DNA of 64,000 bases from Primula veris. Lineage: Eukaryota; Streptophyta; Magnoliopsida; Ericales; Primulaceae. Positions 20,439-30,769 of this stretch are shown here, piece by piece. A program made the position numbers and the translations under genes. The notes below the pieces were generated by a model. That model was not told the DNA's origin and made no database searches. It worked only from the letters and a program-made list of their open reading frames with translations. Location: positions 11,997,752 through 12,061,751 of the forward strand of contig OY821742.1 of the NCBI GenBank assembly GCA_963682055.1, written 5' to 3'. Within the stretch, counting starts at the first letter, position 1; each line of letters begins with the position of its first letter.

Positions 20439-21489
20439 TGAAATTCCTATCTGCTGTTCTAGTTACAGTTTTGCAGTTAGGTTCCAAGTGAAGTTGCAAC
20501 CACAGTTGGAACCTAAGTATATTGATGGACAGAACAGTATAGTTAAATGTACTTGAATTAAATCACACGCACATTTAACAACGGAATTCACCCAACTGGG
20601 CTACGTCTCCGGGGCACTTACCCAGATTATGATATTATAAAAGCATACAATATAGGATTCAAGTCTTAATGAAAAACTGTCAGACTCCCTCTAGGTTTTT
20701 CTGCCTATCTCTATATTGCTCCTACCTTATAACTATCACTCAAAATATCAATGGCATCCCACCATTGTTTTCTTTTAAAATCTCACTGTGTATTCTCTAA
20801 AGAATGAGTTCTTTATAATTTACAACACACACCTTTTACAAGCATAGTTATCAACTATATAAAGGAGTAAAAACAATCTTCTTTCTTCATGATCTTTGAT
20901 GATTGCCTTTGAATCTTTTGATTGGCTTCAATCTTTCCATATTGCACAAGATAGCTTAGCGTAGGATTCACCTCAATTTTCATAAGATAGTACCTGTTAA
21001 TAACTAGCTTGGAAATATGAGTTAATCTTTTCATTAAACAAGGAACATATAAGATAGTATCTTTAAGAGATAAAATCCTTCTAAATATATAAGAAACATT
21101 AACTCCATATTTCAGTCAATCTTTAACGTATGATACTGATTTTGATAAAGAACAAAGATTGAAACAAGTGATAAAGATTTGCATAAGAATAGAGATCTAG
21201 AATGCCTAGTTTAATGTAAACATATCTTTAAAGACTAATCTCCTTATATCTTTTAGGAAACATCTTTCTTATCACATTAATATTCTCAATATACATAAAC
21301 TAAATTTTTAAGAACATATGAGAATATATCCTACATACTTTAAAACAAATAATCATCATTAAAGAATAATAATGCAGAATTAAAGAACTGAAACCAAAGG
21401 CTGTTTCAATTCTTAACATACAACTAGAATTATTTAGTTCAAACCAATAGACAACAAATAGTATATGGGCCAGAAATCTGGTCCTAACA
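20439..21489 (-). repeat. Copia-1 5' LTR (1,051 bp)
   Basis: Bounded by TG/CA: plus-strand TGAAATTCC at 20439 to CCTAACA at 21489. It adjoins the PBS, contains GTTGCAAC near 20485, and lacks ~55 bp present in the other copies. The 5 bp beyond it are GGTGT; the matching duplication on the other side is lost because the 3' LTR is truncated. Confidence 0.9.
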
Positions 21490-22560
21490 GGTGTCAGAAT
21501 GAAAACGATTAAATCTCTTAAAGTCGGCGGAACATAGATGGTAAGAAAAGCTTTTTAACTTGTCTATTGTGTGATGATTTAGATTGAATTTAGTTATACG
21601 ATGCATTGTGTGTTATATATTATTTTTTTCTTAGCGTTTGGAGGCTGTTCTAAGTGCAATGACTCTTGTATTAGTTGCGTATATTATTTATAATAATAAT
21701 GAGCATCCCGATATTGGTTAAAAAGAAAAGAAAAGGAAAGCTTATGAACTTAGGTGATTAAGCAAGTTTAATTAGACAACTATTAAGCGGGACTAGGCAG
21801 AGTTAAGCGGGACTAGGCATTAAACAGGTCTTCTGTAATATTCATTTTTAAGCTACCGCGTAACCCCATGAAGTCTAAAATCCTGAATATTCCGTCCTTT
21901 TACTGCCATTTTCATATGGTTGCAAGAATATTTTTTGTGCCCGGGCACACAATTCCATAATTTTCAAGGAGCCCTACTAAAACTCTAGTAACCCTCCAGG
22001 GTAGTGTTACTTCACTTTAGCTCTAGTAGCCTACATGGTGGCGGTTTTAGGTAACGATGAGAAGGCCAATAATGCTCCTCTATCTATCACTACATTCTCG
22101 GTCGTCCGAAAGTTGTCACGAATGTAGTAAAGATGCAGAGCCAGTAGAAACCTTAATTTTATATGCACGCAATGAAGAGTAATTATGAGACAATGGTTAT
22201 GTTTTGGCCTGAGGCAAATGACTAATAGTAGAGGAGTTAGAGAATAGGGGAAAGACAAGCGTAGTCTGTCTTTAAGGCAAAAATTGATAGCAACCGTATG
22301 CCTTTCTCTTCAATATGTCGCTTGTTTTTATAAATTTCAGTCATTGGATTTGATCCAGCACTTAAAGATAGATGAATACAAGCAACACGATGGAATTGTC
22401 GTTGTAGCCGAACTTAAAATGCAAATGAGGTCGCAAGAATTCATCAAAGAAGACATTGGTTGATCTATACTTCCAAGTTGGTGAAGCAAAGAGAGGGCCA
22501 ACGATGGAAAGTAGAAATTATCTGAGCAAACTAGAAAGAACACACCTGAGGTAACATGAA
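21490..22560 (+). other. Degraded low-copy sequence with possible remnant exons
   Basis: No complete gene. Around 21,640-21,720 a frame after TTTCTTAG reads LEAVLSAMTLVLVAYIIYNN, resembling a C-terminal membrane helix ahead of a TAA. Near 22,031-22,130 there is an open stretch starting MVAVLGNDEKANNAPLSITT. Neither could be assigned to a family. Both are kept in copy B with several substitutions. A tract near 21,760-21,850 resembles the repeat at 481-1330. Confidence 0.3.
22341..22463 (+). pseudogene. Possible terminal exon of an unrecognised gene
   Basis: After an AAATTTCAG acceptor the frame reads SLDLIQHLKIDEYKQHDGIV and continues VVAELKMQMRSQEFIKEDIG to a TGA. The composition looks like real protein and is helical and charged. 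No family was recognised and no other exon could be linked with confidence. The same 40 codons are present in copy B at 54423-54545. The opposite-strand frame here is less protein-like. Confidence 0.35.
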
Positions 22561-22599
22561 CTCACTTTTATTAACTGATAGAACATTGCGGCACTGCCT

Positions 22600-22907
22600 T
22601 TAATAACTTGGTCAATAAACTTTAGAAGATGTTGATAAAACCCGTAAGGATGAGAAATTTAGACGAGAAATAGAGAAAATATAGGCGAGAAACAAAGAAT
22701 TTAGGAGAGATAAAAGACTACACCATTTTTCATAACTAATCAATTTATAATAGAATACTGAGGGAGAACTCTCTACATATAGTCTCAAATAGGACTAACA
22801 AATTAAATAATAAAATAGCAAATACGTCTAACTAAATAATGTAATAACCGAAAAGAACCGTTCTTATAATTCCACCCCCTTAAGAACAAGTTTGTCCTCA
22901 AGTTTGT
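22600..22907 (-). mobile_element. Gypsy-like LTR start and polypurine tract (fragment)
   Basis: On the minus strand, codons for LEDKLVLKG (22,870-22,907) precede the purine run CTTAAGGGGGTGG and then AT-rich sequence with TTAGTCCTATTTGAG, TTCTCTATTTCTCG and similar tracts. HLEDKVVLKGGG followed by such a purine run is typical of the pol end and PPT of plant Ty3/gypsy elements, and the following sequence resembles their LTRs. No second LTR was found in the window. Confidence 0.45.
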
Positions 22908-22965
22908 GGTTAAGCGCATGGCTGCACACTCTTACTCGATCTGACGGCAACCCGACAACAGTCCT

Positions 22966-23892
22966 TCATCCTTTTAAGCGGAGCCTACCATGATCAAATA
23001 GAAACCCATTCATGCTCTTCCAACCCACCAAACACCCATCCCTCCGAATTTTCGGCATTCGACCAAAACAACAATCCCAAAATAATATATCGAAACCACA
23101 CTCCCAAAAAAATCGGATAAACCGAGTGCCCCAATCGTACGTGAAAGTATCACATGTACCATTAATTGTCGTACTCGAATACGCTTGAATATTCGGGCTT
23201 TTAGAAGGTTCATAAAAAGTAACATCCCAATACGGATCAAAGTAATTACTCGATGGCTTACGGAGAAGAGTATGACATGCCCCATCAATATTATTGTCTA
23301 TCAATAGTATGAGAACATAACCAATTGTCTTCTAACTAATTTTGCTTTCTAAAGATATTTTCAAACCGATTTTGATACTGTCCACAAAACCCACCAAACC
23401 ATTCAAACCACGATAATAAATTTCAAGAAAACTCGAAAAAGTCGTAATTCTATTAACAGTATCAATCAAAACACTCAAATAATCCAAAAAACAACCAATA
23501 TAAAACGGTTCCACATCCACATCCTTAACTAGGTCAATCATTAAATCAGTAGCATAAAAATAATCCGAACACAAAAAATGAGTTATTCTCCGAAAATCAT
23601 ATCTCACTAGTCGTTCATCAGAAAGTAGTAAATTTTGTGTCAAAATCTCCGTAACTGTCTCGTGTATATTCTCACTAAGTTTCTTAAAATTTAAATACTT
23701 TTTACTTGACAAAAAATTTATTTTACTCGGACTGACCCATTCTGTCCAGTTTGGACAATACTGTTCATTGAACTTTGAAAATTCATAGCTAATTCCTTTT
23801 TTATCCAAACGTTGTGATTTTAGCATGAAAACGTCCGTACACAAATACCACAAAATTTTTCTGAATTCAATACCATTTGCTAGGCCAAATAA
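22966..23892 (-). pseudogene. Unrecognised 309-codon reading frame with one in-frame TAG
   Basis: From a TAA just above 23892 the minus strand stays open for about 309 codons to a TGA at 22966, broken only by one TAG at about 23,332. The first ATG is near 23826. The product is rich in aromatic residues, Cys and Asp/Asn (NWTEWVSPSKINFLSSKKYL, then FWECGFDILFWDCCFGRMPK). I do not recognise it. The frame continues past the TGA in phase into LEDKLVLKG, so it may belong to a gypsy-type or large non-autonomous element. The same frame and TAG occur in copy B. So long an open frame in AT-rich DNA is unlikely by chance. Confidence 0.4.
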
Positions 23893-24059
23893 TTAATTTT
23901 CTAAACGATATCGTAGCCATCATAATAGAAAAAACTGCACACAACCCAAACTTTAAAAGTTCATAACTCGGTCGATATTGATCCAGATGCATCGATTTTC
24001 ATGTCCACGCGACCATATACCAATATTCTATTTCAGTTATTAACTACCGATGTGTTATT

Positions 24060-24385
24060 ATTATTAAAGTTTTATAACTATTTCCAATTTCGAGATCAGT
24101 ATGTGACCAGAAACTCTGAATATGATATATGCTTTATTTTTTTAAGATACAATTATTTATTTCAGAGAGGCGCTAATTTTTTTTCTTATTATGCATTATA
24201 ATTGCCCTATTTTTTTTTTTTTTATAAATAACATGGTAACAGATTATTTTTTTCTAAATATGCTAGAGACCGCGAATCATTCTTATCCTTCGATCAGACA
24301 AAACATTAACTTTCTTAGCATTTTCGTTATTTTTCCTATAAAAAGTACTTTTTGTCCAAATATTCAATGCCCACAATATCTCTCT
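24060..24385 (+). repeat. Dispersed repeat with an inverted copy at 36,919-37,220
   Basis: From TATTTCCAATTTCGAG to TTCAATGCCCACAATAT this stretch matches the reverse complement of 36,919-37,220, including shared AATATGCT...GAATCATTCT-like and CCTATAAAAAGTAC segments. Its direct duplicate lies at about 56,140-56,465. Family unknown. Confidence 0.65.
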
Positions 24386-25426
24386 TATTGTATGTTATTT
24401 ATGGTTAGAGGGTTAGGCGTCCATTGTTATGTACTCATTCGACTCATTCAATGCATAAAATACTTCTCTTTTATCCCTTTATACTTCTCTCTCCATGTAT
24501 TCATATCATAACTTATATGTTACAAAACACGTTATCTGCAATTTGCTCGAGTAGATTAGGTATTTGGTTGAAGATTTTGGTTAACGCACGGATAATGGGT
24601 AATAAAAATTCGATAATACACTCGAAGATTAGGTTATAAATACACAGCAAAACTTTGAAGTTTTTTTTTTCTATCAACCTTCCCAACATACGGTGTGAAA
24701 GGTACACAGTTTCTTGAAACTATGTTTATTAATTTATCATCGTAAGCTAAAAGTGCGACTATGTATGTAATTTTATGAAAAGATAGCAAACATGTATCCA
24801 TGCTATAAAAAAAAGTGATGTAAATTGCCTGTATGATTTATATGTATACCACGCCACAAATTAAACGTGTAACTGGAAGTCATGTAAATCACATATATAT
24901 AAATAGATATTGATTACGTACCAAACTACTACTAAAATCAGGTGAAAGGTCCTATGCACATAAGTACTCGTTTGTACAGTAAGGCTTTCATAATATATAA
25001 CTACCGCAATCCGTCCACGCATCGTGTGGGGTAACGTATGATTTTGATTTGAATAACAAATGATATCTAATTCATGAAACAAAATGCAAATAAACGGAGA
25101 GGGAGAGTATTAACATGTGTGTACAATATCAAGTTTTTTCATGAGATATGTTTGATACATTTGCAAGTGTTTTCATATTTGTAGAGAAAGAGAGAGAGAT
25201 AACATAATTTATGAAATAAATCGATGTACGGTATATATTTGGGCGTGATGTTAGTTTTTCAAATGCCATGACAGTTTTTTCTTTTTTGAATTTAAATATT
25301 TATTTTAAATAATGACAATACTTATAAATAATTTAAAATTGAATGGTATTTTCGGAATAAAAGTGTATCAATGCCTCATAAACGGGTCTTCACTTAAATA
25401 ATAGTAAGATATAACATGATTACTAT
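24386..25426. other. Intergenic, no gene seen
   Basis: AT-rich sequence with short uninformative frames only. A T-run at 25,427-25,437 followed by GAAAGTAAAGAG may be the poly(A) end of an old minus-strand retroposon. Confidence 0.35.
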
Positions 25427-25684
25427 TATTTTTTTTTGAAAGTAAAGAGTATCCATATATTGATATGTAAAAAGGGGCTCATAGGCTAAGCAAACCAAAA
25501 CCAACTCCTCACCGATTACAAACTGACAAGAAGAAGAAATCATGTCGTAGTAGTGTTTGAAAGCTAAATAGCAAAACTATAAGCTAACTATAAAATGATA
25601 TGTCCTAAAGAAATTACTCAAAAGATTAATCACACTTAACAACAAATAAGTCCGCGTAATATGGCTTCATCATCTAACAGAGAA

Positions 25685-26343
25685 CATGTCATCATTCACT
25701 ATTTGGCCTTGATTTTAGCTTAAAGAAAACGGTCATAGTAAATAGTTGGCATGGGTACTTAGAGTCAAGATCATAAACCGTTAGTAGCTAGCCACACATC
25801 TTAATCCTCACCCCAAATCAACCAAAAGTCCATCCAGCTCTTGCCATACCAATCAAACCCCAATTTTCCCGTCGCATATAAAAATAGGCCAAACTTCTAG
25901 CACCAACCATAGCCATGTCGGAGTATAAAAACCGTAACACCATTAAATAAGAGGCAATGCATAAAAGTCCAAATAAATCGTAAGATGCACCATAATCTAT
26001 AGTTGATCATACTCGGCAACAATTAAGGTCACGAAAGTATCGATTCCTTTTTTTGAGGGGAAGCATGTCTTCATACACCAATCCGACCTCAATTTTAGTC
26101 TGAAGACAACAGTCATATTAAATCATTGAAATTAGGTTCCGAAAAATGAGGCAATGCATAAAAGTCTAAATAAATCGTAAGATGCACCATAATCTATAGT
26201 TGATCATACTCGGCAACAATTAAGGTCACGAAAGCATCGATTCCTTTTTTTGAGGGGAATCATGTCTTCATACACCAATCCGACCTCAATTTTAGCCTGA
26301 AGACAACAGTCATATTAAATCATTGAAATTAGGTTCCGAAAGT
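25685..26343. repeat. Tandem repeat with a perfect-looking 197-bp duplication
   Basis: GAGGCAATGCATAAAAGTC starts at 25,951 and again at 26,148, giving two nearly identical 197-bp units ending near 26,343. Upstream sequence (about 25,709-25,830) is a more diverged relative of the unit end plus 26,338-26,395. Sequence at 27,485-27,690 is a diverged relative of 25,830-26,010. The region is therefore an older higher-order tandem array with a recent internal duplication. Confidence 0.7.
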
Positions 26344-26395
26344 CAAGATGTTAAACCAATAGCATATAGGCAACATCTTAAGTCCCACCCTAAAA

Positions 26396-27480
26396 GCATG
26401 TTTAACGCAGGTTGGTTGCTGAGGGGGGAGCGGCAAAAAAATTGCAGCCAACTTTATCAGACAGAGATCTGTGTGTTGGCTGTTGTCTCCTTTCTCTTCC
26501 ACTTTTCTCTCTGTCTGTTTCCTTCTCCAAATTCTGGATACTGGTTCCGTATTAATAATTACAGGGACTGATACCTGTATTATTTACAAACCAGTCCCTG
26601 TAGTTTCAAATATAAAAAAAATAAAAAAATATGACCGTTAATAATTACAAACATGGTTCGGTAGTTTTAATTTAACTATGAAAACTCACTATAACGGTAA
26701 TAAACGACTATTTTGACTTTTTTTTTATCCCTGAGTTTTTTTAAAATATAAAATAATCCTTATAATGACTAGTTTTCTGTCCTTAAAAATATTCTTCCAA
26801 CAACCTTTAGAGGGAGACGTGTATCGCTTAAAAACAAAAAAAACACACGAAAACCTTCAAAAAGTTCTAATCGAGCACATTTGGCAATACCATGGTTCGA
26901 GAGTTTGAGGCAGATGATGTTCAAACTCATGTTTTTTAATATGTGGCATTGATGTATTTTTTATTTTTTATTTGATGTAACTTTTATTGTTTATTTAATG
27001 TAATTTTTATTTTTTATTTGATGTAATTTTTATTTCCAATTGATTTATTTTTTATTTTTACTTGATGTAAAATAAAATCAACATAATTTTTATGTATTAA
27101 TGTATTACAAAATATGGTTTTTATTTTAATATGAATTTATATTCCACATAAACCGAACCAACACATTAGACCAATAAAAACTTTAACAAAACTGAACCGA
27201 TAATTTGTAAAATGAATGTTTAATTTTATTTATTTAAATTTATAATTTTTAGTTGTCAATTATTTAGTTTTGATTACAATTATAATTGTTAAGACCTGTT
27301 TACAATTACATTCAAAACTGTTAGGACCTCTTTAGTAATTTCAATAACATTTAAAAGTTAAAGCAACACCTTAAACTAACAAACTAATAAATTTGACTCG
27401 TCGCTCCTCACAAACTAACACCCAAAATTTAAGTTAAAACAACACCATGAACCAACGCACCGTTAAACATCCTCTAACAC
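26396..27480. mobile_element. Non-autonomous TIR element (about 1.1 kb) inserted in the tandem array
   Basis: The left end reads GCATGTTTAACGCAGGTTGG; the right end, reverse-complemented, reads GGATGTTTAACGGTGCGTTG. They sit exactly where the alignment of two older repeat units (25,760-25,850 versus 26,338-26,395 plus 27,481 onward) is interrupted. The interior has an inverted CAGGGACTG/CAGTCCCTG pair at 26,562-26,601 and no coding sequence. The superfamily and target duplication were not resolved. Copy B is at 58,474-59,558. Confidence 0.5.
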
Positions 27481-27689
27481 AGTAAAAAGTCCAATCGGCT
27501 ATCTCATACCAAATAAACCCCATTCATTCCGTCGCCTAATAAAAATAGGCCCAACTACTAGCACCAATCTTAGCCAGATCGGATTCTAAAAACCACAACT
27601 CCATCAAAACAAGAATACAAAACCTAAAGGACCCAACAAATCCTCAAATGAACCATAACCGTACTTGCGTAATTTTTGATTGAAAACCC

Positions 27690-28135
27690 CATAACACGAA
27701 TGTACAATAAAAATATAAGTCGGAGCTTATAAAGAAGTACAAATACCAACGGGTTGTATAACACTTAAAATGATCATACCTTAGAAGGACAAGACCACTT
27801 TAGCGAAATCCCGATTCACAATCTCTGCTTTCCCAATTTATGCTAGGAAAGCTCTCAGTCTAGCCAAAGGTTCCAAACACCCAAACAAATGAAATTTCAA
27901 CTAAAATCGATTTTTCTAGAGAAAATTCGAGCCTTGCCCAAATTGGAACCCAAAAAGAGTAACCAGTTGAAACAATTAATCAATTTTAGAATTGCCTGTA
28001 GCCGGACTCGATCATAACCGGAGAAAATTTCACAAAAAGATAAAAGGTAACCAATGTAACCAGTGGTTGAGAAGTGGTTTGATGGGGAGAGAATGAGATC
28101 GGAAAGATGGGAGGAAGAACGGAGGTGAAAGCGTA
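27690..28135 (-). other. Possible 5' leader of a minus-strand unit, truncated in copy A
   Basis: Copy B continues upstream of this region for 516 bp (60,205-60,720) with a pyrimidine-rich, gene-leader-like minus-strand sequence. In copy A that stretch is missing between GGAGGTGA (28,121-28,128) and AAGCGTA (28,129-28,135). An AAG|GTATGA donor-like site lies near 27,780. No protein product could be assigned. Confidence 0.3.
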
Positions 28136-28139
28136 ATAT

Positions 28140-29700
28140 AACAAAAGAAAACGGGACTTAGCCCAGTTTTACATGACTACACAAAAGGTCTCAAACTATC
28201 TCAGGAGGACAACCTACGACAATGTCCAACAATATCACAAAATAGCAGGAACTAAGGTGTAATACACTAATGACACTACAAACTAGCCACTCACTCACAT
28301 TAAGGTGGCTCACGAGGGACTTCTTTTGGTCCTGCTAGATTAGCCGCCTTAACGACTTTCTTTCTTTGGCTCTTGGACCACTCCCTAGGAAAGTCAGAAT
28401 CCGCCCACTTTTTCCTATTTGGGGTTTCTATCCCCTGGACATCACAGCCTTCGTTAAATGCATAAAAAAGAATGCCATCTTCTTCATGATTATAACTTTC
28501 CGTCCCTTTTTCCTTACGTCTTTTCTCAAAACTCTCAGAACTGGCACATTTCCCACTAACCCCTTTGTTTCCAATTTCACTTACACTTTGAATTTGTACA
28601 CACTTCACTTTTCCACTTCAAGATTCCATCGTCAAGGTCCTCATGTCCGTGTTCTATATCATTCAATACATCAAAGGAGTTTCCAACCTTAAGAGTTTCT
28701 TTCTCATTTTCCACACTAATGCTCTTTTTACATTTTGTAAGCTTGTCACTTTCCCATGCCTGTCAAGTAACTTGCATGTTCTTTTTTTTCTCATAAGTAG
28801 TATTCCATGGATTTTCCAAAGGCTTTATACTTCCCCCCGTATTCAAAATTTTCTTATTGCTTTTAGTTTGCCACATTTGGCTCTGTTTTACGTAACGATT
28901 TTTTTGTTGTTGTCTTTGGGAGCCATTTTGTGGATGTACCATATAAAACCCAGTTGCTTGCTTCCTCCTATCACCTTGCCAATAATTTTGAGAACCTACA
29001 TTTCTTGTCACTTGTGCTTTAGGCGACTTAGGGCATCTATAAGTTTTATGACCAAAGCATTTGCAACCTTCACATCTAGGTGACAGCCGTTGATACTTTA
29101 CTTCCACTTCTACCAGCTTGTCACCAGACTTCATTTTAACTGAATTAATTAGCTCTTTAGTAGCATCAATCTCTACACAAACACGAACATAGGACAACCT
29201 TGATTGGCTCTCACTAGATTTTTCTTTGTAAAGCGGCCTTCCAATCTTGTTAACCACTCGACTTACGTAGTCATTTGACCATAGTTCTACAGGTAATTCG
29301 TAAAGTTTCAACCAAACAGGTATTCTCCCAAGTTCTTCCTTTGTCAATCTAGGCATTTGTTGCCATTTCTTAATAACCACAAACCTCTCAAAAATATAAC
29401 AATGGCCCTCCTCTAAGATCTCTTCCAATTCGTTAGTTGATGAAAATTCTAAAAAATAGAACTCTCTGTCAGTACATATTACACTTTTTAAGCCTTTTTT
29501 GGATCACAGCATTTTCAACTCATCCTCAATATCAAAGAAATTTAGCCTAGCACCCACAAAATGCCCAATCAAATAACTCTCCCACTTTTCCAATGTTTCT
29601 TTCTCAGGTACTAATTCAACAATATCGGACTCATTGTCAAAATATGTGAGATTCACATGTGACTTAGTACTTGAAACCACACCCCTATTACCGTTCTTCC
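28140..29700 (-). pseudogene. LINE-type ORF1 (DUF4283 plus zinc knuckle), copy A
   Basis: On the minus strand: DUF4283 region (HCYIFERFVVIKKWQQMPR, RIPVWLKLYELPVELWS), the RLSYVRVCVEID segment, a CCHC_4-like knuckle CEGCKCFGHKTYRC, a Gln-rich linker, then after a TGA at 28,763 a NSFDVLNDIE segment and a basic C-terminal frame ending near 28,300. An upstream TGA (29,504-29,506) replaces a Trp that copy B keeps. No ORF2 follows. The 3' end carries GCCCAGTTTTACATGACTAC and an A-rich boundary near 28,140. It belongs to a different family from the LINE at 3.4-9.9 kb. Confidence 0.75.
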
Positions 29701-29725
29701 AAGAGGTAGCTGCTCCTACGATTGG

Positions 29726-30265
29726 TTATATCATCTTATTTTGCTTTAATTTGCTCCGGTAATTCATGCATTGCATTTCCTTCTCCAGTCTTTGTAAATT
29801 GTATCCTGCCCTCTGTATAACCACATAAATCATTAGAGAGGCTTTGTAACTCAGAATTTCAAGTAGAGTTATGTGTGGCATTTTGGCGAACACTTCATAA
29901 GCCCTTAGCAAAGGTCATAATTTTCTCTGGATTTGCAGTGTCTTCATCACTATCGTCCTCGCATAAACCTTCAATGTGTGCCTCTTTTACCACCAATGGT
30001 TCTTCAATTTGTTATGTACCCTCTTTTTCTTTCATCTAGTTCTATTAATTTCAAAATCTGCTTGCTAATAGTGATATATTTCCAATATTGTTAGATAATC
30101 ACAGTTGTTGTTCGCTAATTCTCCTGGTTCGTCTTCATACTCTACCTCCTCAGTACCAGTATGTTTTTCCGCTAGATTAAGCTTTCCTTTTACTTCTGCC
30201 AATCTCAACTCCAACATCTCAGTAAAACAATCTATCTCATCCATGAGGTGATAGATGTGTATCAA
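29726..30265 (-). other. Possible 5' part of the copy A LINE-type unit
   Basis: Two short minus-strand frames (29,726-29,911 and 30,065-30,265) are preserved in copy B. The second encodes a charged, coiled-coil-like stretch (MLELRLAEVKGKLNLAEKHT, then EEVEYEDEP). They may be leader or N-terminal coding remnants; no family was recognised. Confidence 0.25.
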
Positions 30266-30426
30266 TTATCCAAATAAGGACAATTTATTCTTTACAAATT
30301 AAGATAAACATACAGTGACACCTATTATATAAACAAAAACATAATTAAAAAGTTATATTATCAAAAACATAAATTCAATTAATAATTAATAAAAAACCAA
30401 AAAACCCATTCATCGCTCCCTATTTT

Positions 30427-30620
30427 TTTCCTTTATGTCTCTTTCTCTCACTCTCTCCAATCTCTCTCTGTTCCTCCCTCTCTCTCTCCGATCTCTCTCT
30501 CCTGCTCCTTCTAGCTCACTCCGATCTCTTATCTTTCCTCTCTCTTTTCGATCTCTCTCTCTCGCTCTCTCTCTTTTCGATCTTTCTTTCTTCTTACTCT
30601 CTCTCCGATCTCTCTATTCA
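30427..30620 (+). repeat. CT-rich low-complexity tract
   Basis: Interrupted (CT)n with recurrent TCTCTCCGATCTCTCT units. Such tracts are common in plant 5' leaders. The open frame across it is only Ser/Leu/Arg low complexity and is not called a gene. Its copy at 63,015-63,215 differs in unit number. Confidence 0.7.
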
Positions 30621-30769
30621 GTGGATATTGAGACGGAGATATCCGTCGGAGAGGGTGGCGAGGGTGTAAAACGAGAACCTATTCACTTGAGAAGAAAAAC
30701 TAGTGTTTTCGAACCTGTCGTTTTCAAACAAAGTGTATACGTATGCAAACCATAAAAATATAAACATTT

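Larger units (their letters stand above)
12435..21489 (-). mobile_element. Copia-1: Sirevirus-like LTR retrotransposon (9.05 kb)
   Basis: Minus-strand element with a 5' LTR at 20439-21489, a primer binding site, gag, protease, integrase, reverse transcriptase and RNase H in Copia order, an extra env-like ORF, two polypurine tracts and a truncated 3' LTR at 12435-12918. Copia order is shown by integrase preceding RT. LTRs longer than 1 kb, the third ORF and multiple PPTs are Sirevirus features. The polyprotein has several stops and frameshifts. Over about 325 aligned bases I counted roughly eleven LTR-LTR mismatches by eye, so the insertion is not very recent. Confidence 0.9.

Noticed and set aside
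22337..22543. Minus-strand 68-codon frame
   Set aside because: The plus strand gives a more protein-like frame with a splice acceptor at the same place.
24001..24639. Three overlapping plus-strand frames of 66-106 codons
   Set aside because: AT-rich, Phe/Tyr/Leu-rich translations with no family; the underlying DNA is a dispersed repeat.
30435..30755. 106-codon Ser/Leu/Arg-rich frame
   Set aside because: Low-complexity CT tract; the duplicate copy differs in repeat number and frame.
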